Shown here: piece by piece, positions 1-7,363 of the stretch | Layout of the letters: each line of letters opens with the position of its first letter | Numbering within the stretch: the first letter of the stretch is position 1 | Origin: an uncultured Eubacterium sp. | Lineage (GTDB): Bacteria; Bacillota; Clostridia; Lachnospirales; Lachnospiraceae | NCBI GenBank assembly: GCA_904502145.1 | Contig: CAJGDH010000022.1 | Span: forward strand, 1-13,759 | Reading direction: 5' to 3' | DNA: 13,759 nt | Notes under the pieces: model-generated | What the model was told of the DNA's origin: nothing | The model's database searches: none | The model's input: the letters and a program-made list of their open reading frames with translations, nothing else | Position numbers and translations under genes: made by a program

Positions 1-142
1 GAGAAACCCTATAAGAGTTATTAAAAGAGAATAAGATCAGAAAGATCATTTCACAAAAAGACCCGGGATTTAAATCCCGGGTCTTTTTGTGAAATGATCT
101 TTCTGATCTTATTCTCTTTTAATAACTCTTATAGGGTTTCTC
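1..142. repeat. Perfect 142-bp palindrome at the window edge
   Basis: Positions 1-71 are the exact reverse complement of 72-142, with the centre between 71 and 72. The inner part is a plausible natural terminator, but the arms run on into coding sequence. Positions 1-24 read E-K-P-Y-K-S-Y-stop on the plus strand, identical to the end of the pepA gene that lies on the minus strand at 119-142. A natural terminator would not normally duplicate the last codons of the gene without mismatches. An assembly fold-back at a contig end is the likeliest explanation; a real tail-to-tail inverted duplication is the alternative. Confidence 0.95.
55..88 (-). terminator. Intrinsic terminator downstream of pepA
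   Basis: This is a 17-bp stem with no unpaired loop bases in the DNA. It has a GC core (GACCCGGG/CCCGGGTC) flanked by A5 on one side and T5 on the other, and lies about 30 nt past the pepA stop codon. The A/T flanks make it potentially bidirectional. Because it sits at the centre of the edge palindrome, sequence to its left may not be genuine flanking DNA. Confidence 0.7.
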
Positions 143-1600
143 CATCAGCTTGACTGCCTCGTATAACAGCATGGCGCCTGCACCGGTTGCACCCTTGGAG
201 TAGATCTGCTTGTCGTCCGGTGAATCTGCGGTTCCTGCGATGTCAAGATGTACCCACGGTTTCTTCTCAACAAATTCCTGAAGGAATCTTGCTCCGGCGA
301 TGGCTCCGGAAGGAACGCCCTTACCTGTATTCTTGATATCGGCGACATCGGATTCATTGATATCCGGATATTCGTCATCACCCAGAGGAAGTCTCCATAC
401 ATTCTCACCTGAGATCACGGAAGCCTGTACAACCTTGGCAGCCAGGTCTTCGCTGTTGGCGAAGAGTCCGCTGTAACGGCGGCCCAGAGCTCTCAATACG
501 GCTCCGGTCAGGGTAGCGATATCGATGATGGAGGTAGCTCCGCACTCACGGATCGCATAGGTGATGGCATCTACCAGAACAAGGCGGCCTTCTGCGTCGG
601 TGTTGCCGATCTCGATGGTCTTGCCGTTCATGGACTTGACGATATCGCCCGGTTTCATGGACTTGCCGGATACCAGGTTCTCGCATGCCGGGATCACACC
701 CACAACATTGATGCCGAGTTTCGCTTCAGCGATGGCACCCATGGCAGCGATGACTGCGGCTCCGCCTTCCATGTCCCCATGCATTCCCATCATAAAGCTC
801 GGGGGCTTGAGGTCATAACCGCCGGCGTCAAAACAGATTCCCTTACCTACAAGGGCGATCTTGTCTGTCTCGGTGGCGCGGCCGTTGTATTCCATAACGA
901 TAAGCTGAGGAGCCTGTTTTGATCCCTTTCCTACAGCCAGGAAAGCATTCATGCCCAGAGCTTCACATTCTTCCTTGCCAAGAACAGAGAACTTGATATT
1001 GTTTTTGGCACATACTTCTTTTGCTGCATCGGCCAGTGCGGACGGTGTCATTACGTTTGCCGGTTCATTTCCCAGATCACGTACAAGTCTGACAGCGTTG
1101 GTGACCATCCTGGTATACTGCTCTTCCTTCTTGAAGGAAGCCGCATCCATACCGGTGAGGACGCCGAGGTTCAGCTCGGATGTCTCTTCTTTGTTCGATT
1201 TATACTTGTCAAATGTGTAGTCCCCCAGGATCAGTCCCTTCATGGCGGAGCTGAGCCAGTAGGATACATCATCACCGATGGCTGTCATCAGAAGGTTTCT
1301 GCTCTTGAACTTCTTGGCGATCTTGATGGCGGTGCCGAACTGCAGCTGATATCTTCTGGGGCTTGATTTCTCAGGGATACCGATGAAGATGAGGTTGTAA
1401 TAGGGCTGTCCCTGGTAGGAAAAATCCTTGCCGCGGAGACCGTATACCTTATCTCCTCCAAGGAGGCCGTCAGCCTGAAGAGCTTCAAATATCTCATTAA
1501 CCTTGCCAAGCTCGATGCTCAGTCTGTTTTTGTGATTGTAGGTGACGAGTAATGTATCGAATTCAAAATCTTCCAGATCCACAAGACGTTGGATATGCAT
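119..1600 (-). CDS. pepA: Leucyl aminopeptidase, M17 family (PepA-like)
   Basis: This is a cytosolic metallo-aminopeptidase that removes N-terminal residues, leucine preferred, from peptides; the family is hexameric and binds two metal ions. The family signature NTDAEGRL is at residues 333-340. The expected metal ligands K253, D258, D276, D335 and E337 and catalytic residues K265 and R339 are all present. Each lies a constant 17 residues before its E. coli PepA counterpart as I recall that numbering, so the catalytic domain has no internal gaps over this stretch. The start chosen is residue 12 of the longest reading frame, because AAAGGGG lies 9 nt upstream of this ATG, while the upstream ATG at 1633 has no ribosome site. 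The protein is 493 aa, normal for the family. It has its own promoter and a hairpin terminator and follows mazG on the same strand after about 220 nt. Confidence 0.95.
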   Translation of the reverse strand: MHIQRLVDLEDFEFDTLLVTYNHKNRLSIELGKVNEIFEALQADGLLGGDKVYGLRGKDFSYQGQPYYNLIFIGIPEKSSPRRYQLQFGTAIKIAKKFKSRNLLMTAIGDDVSYWLSSAMKGLILGDYTFDKYKSNKEETSELNLGVLTGMDAASFKKEEQYTRMVTNAVRLVRDLGNEPANVMTPSALADAAKEVCAKNNIKFSVLGKEECEALGMNAFLAVGKGSKQAPQLIVMEYNGRATETDKIALVGKGICFDAGGYDLKPPSFMMGMHGDMEGGAAVIAAMGAIAEAKLGINVVGVIPACENLVSGKSMKPGDIVKSMNGKTIEIGNTDAEGRLVLVDAITYAIRECGATSIIDIATLTGAVLRALGRRYSGLFANSEDLAAKVVQASVISGENVWRLPLGDDEYPDINESDVADIKNTGKGVPSGAIAGARFLQEFVEKKPWVHLDIAGTADSPDDKQIYSKGATGAGAMLLYEAVKLMEKPYKSY

Positions 1601-1699
1601 TGTGATACGCCCCTTTCTTATTAATTTATTCATTGATTACCTGTTATGTTTGTATTTAGGTCAGATTCTTCTGCAATAATACATAAAACCCTGTATTTA

Positions 1700-1708
1700 A
1701 GTATAACA
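1700..1708 (-). promoter_or_regulatory. Extended -10 promoter for pepA
   Basis: On the minus strand the sequence TGTTATACT gives an extended -10 (TG, one base, TATACT). No good -35 lies 16-18 bp upstream; the region is T-rich. Transcription would start near 1693, leaving a leader of about 90 nt. The whole 1601-1819 gap is AT-rich, and I see no terminator for mazG in it, so some readthrough from mazG is possible. Confidence 0.5.
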
Positions 1709-1819
1709 TATGCTCAAATTGAAAAACAGAAAAAACTTGTATAGATACCATAAATTTTTAGTGATTATCAAGATATATTCGATGATTATTACAAAAATCA
1801 GGGTAATATTTTGACGATA

Positions 1820-2530
1820 TTATTTATCGCAATCTTCGATGAAAGCATTGACGGCCTCTGTCAGAGCCGCCTCGGCATTGATCCGGTATTTTGCCGCCAG
1901 CTTCAGGATGGACATCAGTGACCTTCCCAGATACCCGGACCGGTCTGCTTCCTCCTCAGGTTTGGACATGGCAACCTGCAGATCCACCACGGACTGCAGC
2001 ATATCCTTCAGGATGACCTCATCCTCCCCGGACACCAGGTCGTATTTCAAAGCTTTTTTCATGACCTTCTGGCCGCGGATCAGGGCGGGGAAGGACGCCG
2101 GAACCTGACGGAGTTCCTGGGACGGACCCTCATACTGATGTCCGCTCTCCCGGCCTTTAAGCCGCTCCCAGTCTTCTTTCTGTTCATCAGGGTTCTCATA
2201 GGTCTTTCCGCCGAAGACATGGGGATGCCGGTGGATCATCTTTTTGGCTATGCCGTCGATGACGTCCTCCACCGTGAATTCCCCGGATTCCTCCGCGATC
2301 TGGCTGTGGAGCATGATCTGGAGAAGAAGGTCCCCCAGCTCTTCCTTCAGGTGGGAGGGATCTCCGGTATGCTGCAGATCATCCACAGCCTGGTTTACCT
2401 CATAGGCTTCCTCGATGGTATTTTCTTTTAACGTGGCATGGGTCTGTGCCCTGTCCCAGGGGCAGCCGTGTTCACTCCGCAGAGCGGCCACGATGGCATG
2501 CAATTCCTGAAAAGTAAATTTATTCTCCAT
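1820..2530 (-). CDS. mazG: Nucleoside triphosphate pyrophosphohydrolase, MazG family
   Basis: MazG enzymes hydrolyse (d)NTPs to NMP and pyrophosphate in the cytosol and are linked to nucleotide-pool cleaning and stress control. The protein is 236 aa, slightly shorter than E. coli MazG (about 263). The N-terminal domain shows the metal-binding pattern E40-E41-x-x-E44 followed by E64-x-x-D67, preceded by the typical GCPWD at 22-26 and followed by HPHVFGG and an EDWERLK segment. The C-terminal repeat domain (about residues 150-236) aligns by its PALIRGQK-like start but lacks the acidic clusters, so only the first domain looks able to bind metal. The start is the ATG after a strong G-rich ribosome site (GAGGGGGG, about 6-8 nt away); the 80-residue upstream extension of the open frame is non-homologous and AT-rich. 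Confidence 0.92.
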   Translation of the reverse strand: MENKFTFQELHAIVAALRSEHGCPWDRAQTHATLKENTIEEAYEVNQAVDDLQHTGDPSHLKEELGDLLLQIMLHSQIAEESGEFTVEDVIDGIAKKMIHRHPHVFGGKTYENPDEQKEDWERLKGRESGHQYEGPSQELRQVPASFPALIRGQKVMKKALKYDLVSGEDEVILKDMLQSVVDLQVAMSKPEEEADRSGYLGRSLMSILKLAAKYRINAEAALTEAVNAFIEDCDK

Positions 2531-2540
2531 ATCTTTCACC

Positions 2541-2621
2541 CCCCTCAGGGGACTGCTCCTTTGTACTTTCGTTTTCCTGAATCCCTTCCAGGGATCCGCA
2601 GACTGCTTCCCATTTATCATA
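2541..2621 (-). promoter_or_regulatory. mazG promoter and leader with hairpin next to the ribosome site
   Basis: A -10 box TATGAT lies at 2621-2616 on the minus strand with only a poor -35 (TTTTCC, 17 bp upstream). It gives a leader of about 80 nt. In the leader, CCCC-TGA-GGGG at 2551-2541 can form a small hairpin whose 3' arm overlaps the G-rich Shine-Dalgarno sequence. A second short repeat, ATCCC-TGGAA-GGGAT, precedes it. Control of ribosome access is possible but the stem is only 4 bp. Confidence 0.35.
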
Positions 2622-2689
2622 CCATACAATGCCACGGGGGAAAAGAACGTAAAAATGGGATTTTCATGGAATATATTGGTAATAATTTC

Positions 2690-2718
2690 TTGTGTTTTAT
2701 TAAAAAAATTTTTATAAT
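2690..2718 (+). promoter_or_regulatory. Promoter for the TagF-like gene
   Basis: TTGTGT at 2690-2695 and a consensus TATAAT at 2713-2718 are separated by 17 bp in a very AT-rich stretch. The -35 matches the consensus in only its first three bases. Transcription would start near 2725, about 20 nt before the ATG, with AGGAGA at 2731-2736 as ribosome site. It diverges from the mazG promoter about 70 bp away. Confidence 0.6.
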
Positions 2719-2745
2719 AAATCATAAGATAGGAGAGATCGATCC

Positions 2746-4419
2746 ATGAGAAAATATAATTACCGAACAACCGTACATATTGATGAAGATCTGCTGAAAC
2801 TGGGATTCAGGGCTAAGCTCCCCACGGATTTTGAGGGGGAGAAGGTGAGGGTCCAGGCTGTTTTTACCCAGAGAAGCCTGGAGCGCCGCTTCCCCATGGA
2901 AGTGCAGATCGTGGAGGGAGAGACAGGACCACAGATCAAGGCGGATGCCCTGATCGAGCTGCCTTACGTCTTCGTCAACCCTCCCCGCCATAAAGTGAAT
3001 GTAACCTTCTCCGTCTGGCTGGGGATGGAGGAGACCATGCTGAAAGACCAGCCCTTCCCCATCCGCAAAGACCTGTTTGAAAACAAGGACAGGAAGGTGC
3101 ACAAAAATGTTCTGAAATTTGTCCTGGGAACCGTCTCCCTCCCCTTCCTCATCCTGAAGAATTACCGGAAGGAGAAGGACAAGGAAGCCTCCTTCAAAGA
3201 GGCGAATGCCACTGTCTATGATTACAGCGGTTACGGCTACAGCCCCAGGCAGAGGAAGACGGATTATTTTTCCTCCACCTACGACCATTTCGTCAAACAG
3301 CTGGAAGTCAAACAGAAGAATATCCTGTTCCTGTCGGAACGGCCCCCGGAGGAGGGGGGAAACCTTCTCACGGTGATGGAAAGATGCCGTCAGGAGAACG
3401 GACTATACGTCTCCAAATTCCTGGTTCCCAAGACGGTGGACAAGCTGTCCCGCAAGGAGCTGAGGGAATGTGCCAGACTCTGCGCCAGGGCCCAGGTGAT
3501 CGTCCTGGAGGATTTCTATCCCCAGCTTCACAGCCTGAATATCCGGCCGCAGACTTCCGTTGTACAGCTCTGGCATGCCTGCGGGGCCTTCAAGACCTTC
3601 GGCTTTTCCCGGCTGGGCAAACCGGGGGGTGCCCCCCAGGATTCCCTGAACCACCGCAATTATGACCTGGTTACCGTCAGCAGCGAGGCAGTGAGGGGGA
3701 TCTATGCCGAGGCCTTCGCCATCACATCGGGGAAAGTGAAGGCACTGGGTGTTCCCAGAACGGATATCCTCTTTGACAGAGACTATAAAGATGCAAAAAG
3801 AACAGAGCTCTTTCAGCGCTACCCGCAGCTGGAAGGCCGCAAGGTGGTGCTTTTCGCGCCGACCTTCCGGGGGGACGGAAACAAGGACGCCTATTATCCG
3901 GAGGATGCCTTTGATGTCGGTCAGTTTATGGAAGAACTTCCGGCAGATACCTGCCTGATCATCAAACATCACCCCTTCGTCCGTCAGGAGATCAGGGTGC
4001 CCGACGATCTTGCCGGCCGCGTTCTCGATCTTTCCGACCGGGAGCAGATCAACGATCTTATGCTGGTCACGGACCTGCTTATCACCGACTACAGCTCCTG
4101 TGTCTTTGAAGCATCCATCCTCGGGATACCCATGCTCTTCTATACATTTGATCAGGAAATCTACACAAAGGACCGGGATTTCTACTGTGATTTCGATCAG
4201 TTTGCCCCGGGTTACGTGGAGACGGATTTCCGGAAGATGAGGTACCGGGCAGCGAAGATCCTTGCCGGGGAGAACGACCCGGAGATCGAGGAAGAAATCA
4301 GCCGGAAGAAGGCAGGATTCAGCCGTGATTTTCTCTCCGCCATCGACGGTCGGAGCACTGAGCGGATCGTGACTTATCTCAGAGAGCAGATGCTGCCGGA
4401 ACTTGTGAAAAGAAGGTAG
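2746..4419 (+). CDS. CDP-glycerol glycerophosphotransferase family protein (TagF-like)
   Basis: Enzymes of this family transfer glycerol phosphate from CDP-glycerol to a lipid-linked acceptor, priming or polymerising teichoic acid or adding glycerol phosphate to surface glycans at the inner membrane face. The catalytic GT-B region spans about residues 186-557. Its landmarks are LWHACGAFKTFG around H277, the GVPRTD and VLFAPTFRG segments, IIKHHPF (H408, H409) and LITDYSS (D448-S451) followed by FEASILGIPMLFYT. These match the Glyphos_transf pattern. The first 185 residues are not recognised; they contain no signal peptide. The length of 557 aa is within the family range (primase and polymerase forms differ mainly at the N terminus). 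Its own promoter lies just upstream. No tagD-type cytidylyltransferase is in the window, so the donor must be made elsewhere. Whether it acts as primase, polymerase or decorating enzyme cannot be told. Confidence 0.88.
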   Translation: MRKYNYRTTVHIDEDLLKLGFRAKLPTDFEGEKVRVQAVFTQRSLERRFPMEVQIVEGETGPQIKADALIELPYVFVNPPRHKVNVTFSVWLGMEETMLKDQPFPIRKDLFENKDRKVHKNVLKFVLGTVSLPFLILKNYRKEKDKEASFKEANATVYDYSGYGYSPRQRKTDYFSSTYDHFVKQLEVKQKNILFLSERPPEEGGNLLTVMERCRQENGLYVSKFLVPKTVDKLSRKELRECARLCARAQVIVLEDFYPQLHSLNIRPQTSVVQLWHACGAFKTFGFSRLGKPGGAPQDSLNHRNYDLVTVSSEAVRGIYAEAFAITSGKVKALGVPRTDILFDRDYKDAKRTELFQRYPQLEGRKVVLFAPTFRGDGNKDAYYPEDAFDVGQFMEELPADTCLIIKHHPFVRQEIRVPDDLAGRVLDLSDREQINDLMLVTDLLITDYSSCVFEASILGIPMLFYTFDQEIYTKDRDFYCDFDQFAPGYVETDFRKMRYRAAKILAGENDPEIEEEISRKKAGFSRDFLSAIDGRSTERIVTYLREQMLPELVKRR

Positions 4420-4431
4420 CTATGCTATACT
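4403..4431 (+). promoter_or_regulatory. Promoter for the rml operon inside the end of the TagF-like gene
   Basis: TTGTGA at 4403-4408 and TATACT at 4426-4431 are separated by exactly 17 bp. The -35 and spacer overlap the last codons and stop of the upstream gene. Start of transcription would be near 4438, about 39 nt before the rfbA ATG. This lets the rhamnose genes be expressed independently of the TagF-like gene; no terminator separates the two. Confidence 0.6.
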
Positions 4432-4476
4432 TAAGCCAGATTACAGACTATAAAAAGACCGGAAGGAGACAGTGAG

Positions 4477-5361
4477 ATGAAAGGCATCATCCTGGCAGGT
4501 GGATCGGGAACCCGGTTATATCCACTGACAAAGGTTACCAGCAAGCAATTATTACCTGTTTATGATAAACCGATGATCTATTATCCCATGAGTGTGATGA
4601 TGATGGCAGGCATCCGTGACGTACTGCTGATCTCAACCCCTGATGATACCCCGAGATTCGAAGCTCTCCTGGGGGACGGGCACCAGTTCGGCGTGAACTT
4701 AAGCTACGCTGTCCAGCCCAGTCCGGACGGACTGGCCCAGGCATTCATCATCGGCGAGGAATTCATCGGGGATGATTCCGTAGCCATGGTCCTGGGGGAC
4801 AATATCTTTAATGGTCACGGCCTGAAGAAGAGGCTCAGGGCCGCGGTAAAGAGGGCAGAGGAGGAGAACGGAGCCACTATCTTCGGCTACTATGTGGATG
4901 ACCCGGAGCGTTTCGGCATCGTGGAATTCAAAGACGGAAAGGCTGTATCCATCGAGGAGAAACCGGCCCGGCCCAAGAGCAACTACTGTGTTACCGGTCT
5001 TTATTTCTACGATAACCGCGTGGTGGAGTATGCGAAGAATCTGAAACCTTCCGCCCGCGGGGAGCTGGAGATCACGGATCTCAACCGCATCTACCTGGAA
5101 CAGGATGAACTCCATGTGGAACTTCTCGGCAGAGGGTTTACCTGGCTGGATACGGGAACCCACGAGAGCCTGGTGGATGCCACCAATTTCGTCAAAACTT
5201 TCGAACAGCATTCCCACCGTAAGATTGCATGTCTTGAAGAGCTTGGCTACATGAACGGCTGGATCGGCAGGGAGGAGCTGACCGCAACCTGGGAGTCCAT
5301 GAAGAACAACCAGTACGGGCAGTATCTGAAGGACGTCCTGGACGGAAAATATATCGACTAA
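4477..5361 (+). CDS. rfbA: Glucose-1-phosphate thymidylyltransferase
   Basis: It catalyses the first step of dTDP-L-rhamnose synthesis: dTTP plus glucose-1-phosphate gives dTDP-glucose and pyrophosphate. The N-terminal nucleotide-binding signature GGSGTRLYPLT (residues 8-18) is followed by SKQLLP with K23. The base-recognition stretch Q80-PSPDG85 is intact. The metal-binding aspartates are D108 in LGDN and D225 in TWLDTG. At 294 aa it is the length of the long RmlA form that carries an allosteric dTDP-rhamnose site. The ribosome site AAGGAG lies 8 nt before the ATG. It is the first gene of the rml operon and is 23 nt from rfbB. A divergent paralogue lies at the other end of the operon. Confidence 0.96.
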   Translation: MKGIILAGGSGTRLYPLTKVTSKQLLPVYDKPMIYYPMSVMMMAGIRDVLLISTPDDTPRFEALLGDGHQFGVNLSYAVQPSPDGLAQAFIIGEEFIGDDSVAMVLGDNIFNGHGLKKRLRAAVKRAEEENGATIFGYYVDDPERFGIVEFKDGKAVSIEEKPARPKSNYCVTGLYFYDNRVVEYAKNLKPSARGELEITDLNRIYLEQDELHVELLGRGFTWLDTGTHESLVDATNFVKTFEQHSHRKIACLEELGYMNGWIGREELTATWESMKNNQYGQYLKDVLDGKYID

Positions 5362-5384
5362 AAAAGAAAGAGGATTACAGGAAT

Positions 5385-6419
5385 ATGACCATTATCGTGA
5401 CCGGAGGAGCCGGTTTTATCGGAGCGAATTTTGTATATCTGGAACTGAAGGAACATCCGGAAGACAGGATCGTCTGTATAGACAAACTGACTTACGCAGG
5501 CAATCTGGAGACACTGGCCGAGGCCATGACTCATCCAAATTTCCGCTTTGAGAAGATGGATATCTGCGACAGGGAGGCAGTATTCAGACTCTTTGAGGAA
5601 GAGAAGCCGGATATCGTGGTGAACTTTGCGGCGGAAAGCCATGTGGACCGGTCCATCGAAGATCCGGGGATCTTCCTCCAGACCAACATCATCGGCACCC
5701 AGGTGCTGATGGATGCCAGCCGGCAGTACGGGGTGAAAAGATACCATCAGGTATCCACGGACGAGGTGTACGGGGATCTTCCCCTCGACCGTCCGGACCT
5801 CTTCTTTACGGAGGAGACCCCTCTGAAGACCAGCAGTCCCTACAGTTCTTCCAAAGCAGGAGCTGACCTTCTGGTAAATGCCTACCACAGGACCTTCGGT
5901 CTTCCCACCACCATCTCACGCTGCTCCAACAATTACGGGCCTTACCAGTTCCCGGAGAAGCTGATCCCGCTGATGATCGCCAACGCCCTTGCCGACAAAC
6001 CGCTTCCGGTCTACGGGGAAGGGCTCAATGTGCGTGACTGGCTCTATGTGGAAGACCATTGCAAGGCCATCGACCTGATCATGAGAGAAGGCAGGGTCGG
6101 TGAGGTCTACAATGTGGGCGGCCACAATGAGATGAAGAATATCGATATCGTCAGGATGATCTGCCAGGCTCTCGGCAAGCCTGAATCCCTGATCACCCAT
6201 GTGGCGGACCGCAAGGGCCATGACATGCGTTATGCCATCGATCCGGACAAGATCCACAGGGAACTTGGCTGGCTTCCTGAAACCATGTTCAAAGACGGTA
6301 TCCGGAGGACCATAGAGTGGTACCTCGAGCATAAAGAATGGTGGGAGCGGATCATTTCCGGTGAGTATCAGAATTATTTTGAGAAAATGTACGGGGACCG
6401 TCTGCGGGAAGCAGAATAG
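5385..6419 (+). CDS. rfbB: dTDP-glucose 4,6-dehydratase
   Basis: This is the second step of the rhamnose pathway, converting dTDP-glucose to dTDP-4-keto-6-deoxyglucose with bound NAD. It is an extended short-chain dehydrogenase: the Rossmann motif GGAGFIG is at residues 7-13. The dehydratase triad STDEVYG gives T125, D126 and E127, and Y153-SSS-K157 is the YxxxK pair. The segments NNYGPYQFPEKLIPL and YNVGG are characteristic of the family. The length of 344 aa is normal. The ribosome site AAAGAGGA is about 10 nt from the ATG. The gene is followed by a 78-nt gap with a hairpin before rfbD. Confidence 0.96.
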   Translation: MTIIVTGGAGFIGANFVYLELKEHPEDRIVCIDKLTYAGNLETLAEAMTHPNFRFEKMDICDREAVFRLFEEEKPDIVVNFAAESHVDRSIEDPGIFLQTNIIGTQVLMDASRQYGVKRYHQVSTDEVYGDLPLDRPDLFFTEETPLKTSSPYSSSKAGADLLVNAYHRTFGLPTTISRCSNNYGPYQFPEKLIPLMIANALADKPLPVYGEGLNVRDWLYVEDHCKAIDLIMREGRVGEVYNVGGHNEMKNIDIVRMICQALGKPESLITHVADRKGHDMRYAIDPDKIHRELGWLPETMFKDGIRRTIEWYLEHKEWWERIISGEYQNYFEKMYGDRLREAE

Positions 6420-6443
6420 AATTTTGACAGAGATGAAACTGAC

Positions 6444-6475
6444 GGATTCCGCTGTATGTTAATATGGCGGAATCC
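6444..6475 (+). promoter_or_regulatory. Intercistronic stem-loop between rfbB and rfbD
   Basis: GGATTCCGC (6444-6452) and GCGGAATCC (6467-6475) form a perfect 9-bp stem with a 14-nt loop. It is followed by AC and only four Ts, so it is at most a weak or partial terminator. It may lower expression of rfbD, rfbC and the second rfbA, or mark an RNA processing point. A TTGACA at 6424 just upstream lacks a matching -10. Confidence 0.6.
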
Positions 6476-6497
6476 ACTTTTAAGTAGAGGATACAAA

Positions 6498-7349
6498 ATG
6501 AAAGTATTAGTAACCGGTGTCGACGGACAGCTGGGACACGATGTGATGGAGGAACTCGGCCGCCGTAAGATCGAGGCTCTGGGTGTGGACCTGCCCCAGA
6601 TGGATATCACGGACAAGGATATGGTCATGAAGACCGTCACCGGATATGCCCCGGATGCTGTGATCCACTGTGCGGCATGGACCGCCGTGGACGCGGCGGA
6701 GGATGCTGTTGACACATGCAGGAAGGTCAATGCGGAAGGCACCGCCAATATCGCGGAGGCCTGCAGGCAGGCCGGCTGCAGCATGATGTACATTTCCACG
6801 GACTATGTTTTTGACGGCCAGGGTACCCGTCCCTGGGAACCGGATGACCCGGTGACCCGGCCCCTGAATGTCTACGGACTGACAAAATACGAGGGGGAGG
6901 AGGCCGTCCGTGCTGCCCTTGACCGCTGGTTTATCGTGCGGATCGCCTGGGTCTTCGGGAAAAACGGCAGGAACTTTATCCGGACCATGCTGAATCTCGG
7001 CAAAACCCATGACAGGATCACGGTGGTGAACGACCAGTACGGCACGCCCACCTACACCCTGGACCTGGCCCGCCTCCTGGTGGATATGATCCTTACCGAC
7101 CGGTACGGGATCTATCACGTGACCAACGAAGGAGATTATATCAGCTGGTATGATTTCGCCTGCGAGATCTTCCGCCAGGCGGGGATCGCCATGGAGGTTG
7201 TTCCCGTTTCCTCCGCGGAATATGCCGCCAAGGCAAAACGGCCGGAAAACAGCCGGATGAACAGGACAAAGATCACCGGTCAGGGATTTACGCCCCTGCC
7301 GGATTGGAAGGACGCCCTGGGGCGTTATCTTAAAGAAATAGAAGAGTAA
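6498..7349 (+). CDS. rfbD: dTDP-4-dehydrorhamnose reductase
   Basis: This is the last step of the pathway, NAD(P)H-dependent reduction of dTDP-4-keto-L-rhamnose to dTDP-L-rhamnose. The N terminus MKVLVTGVDGQLG contains the Rossmann motif (G7-G13), and STDYVFDG and Y126-GLT-K130 are the active-site pair. NDQYGTPTYT is the usual substrate-side segment of RmlD. The start chosen is residue 15 of the longest frame: AGAGG at 6486-6490 lies 7 nt before this ATG, and the protein then begins directly with the Rossmann strand. The 283-aa length is normal. It is 14 nt from the start of rfbC, so the two are probably translated from one message. Confidence 0.95.
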   Translation: MKVLVTGVDGQLGHDVMEELGRRKIEALGVDLPQMDITDKDMVMKTVTGYAPDAVIHCAAWTAVDAAEDAVDTCRKVNAEGTANIAEACRQAGCSMMYISTDYVFDGQGTRPWEPDDPVTRPLNVYGLTKYEGEEAVRAALDRWFIVRIAWVFGKNGRNFIRTMLNLGKTHDRITVVNDQYGTPTYTLDLARLLVDMILTDRYGIYHVTNEGDYISWYDFACEIFRQAGIAMEVVPVSSAEYAAKAKRPENSRMNRTKITGQGFTPLPDWKDALGRYLKEIEE

Positions 7350-7363
7350 GGAGAATGGATCAA

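Noticed and set aside
2531..2615. Riboswitch or T-box in the mazG leader
   Set aside because: The leader is only about 80 nt, has two small hairpins and no recognisable T-box or aptamer consensus.
1820..2770. The longer 316-codon version of mazG
   Set aside because: The extra 80 N-terminal residues are encoded by AT-rich intergenic DNA containing promoters for both directions, and the strong ribosome site is at the inner ATG.
2722..3288. A 188-codon minus-strand open frame opposite the TagF-like gene, and similar long antisense frames at 4699-5217, 6507-7118, 10466-11338 and 11356-12324
   Set aside because: They are shadows of well-supported genes; GC-rich third positions leave the opposite strand open, and none shows a ribosome site or family motif.
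6424..6429. TTGACA as a promoter for rfbD
   Set aside because: No -10 box lies 16-18 bp downstream; that position is inside the GC-rich arm of the hairpin.
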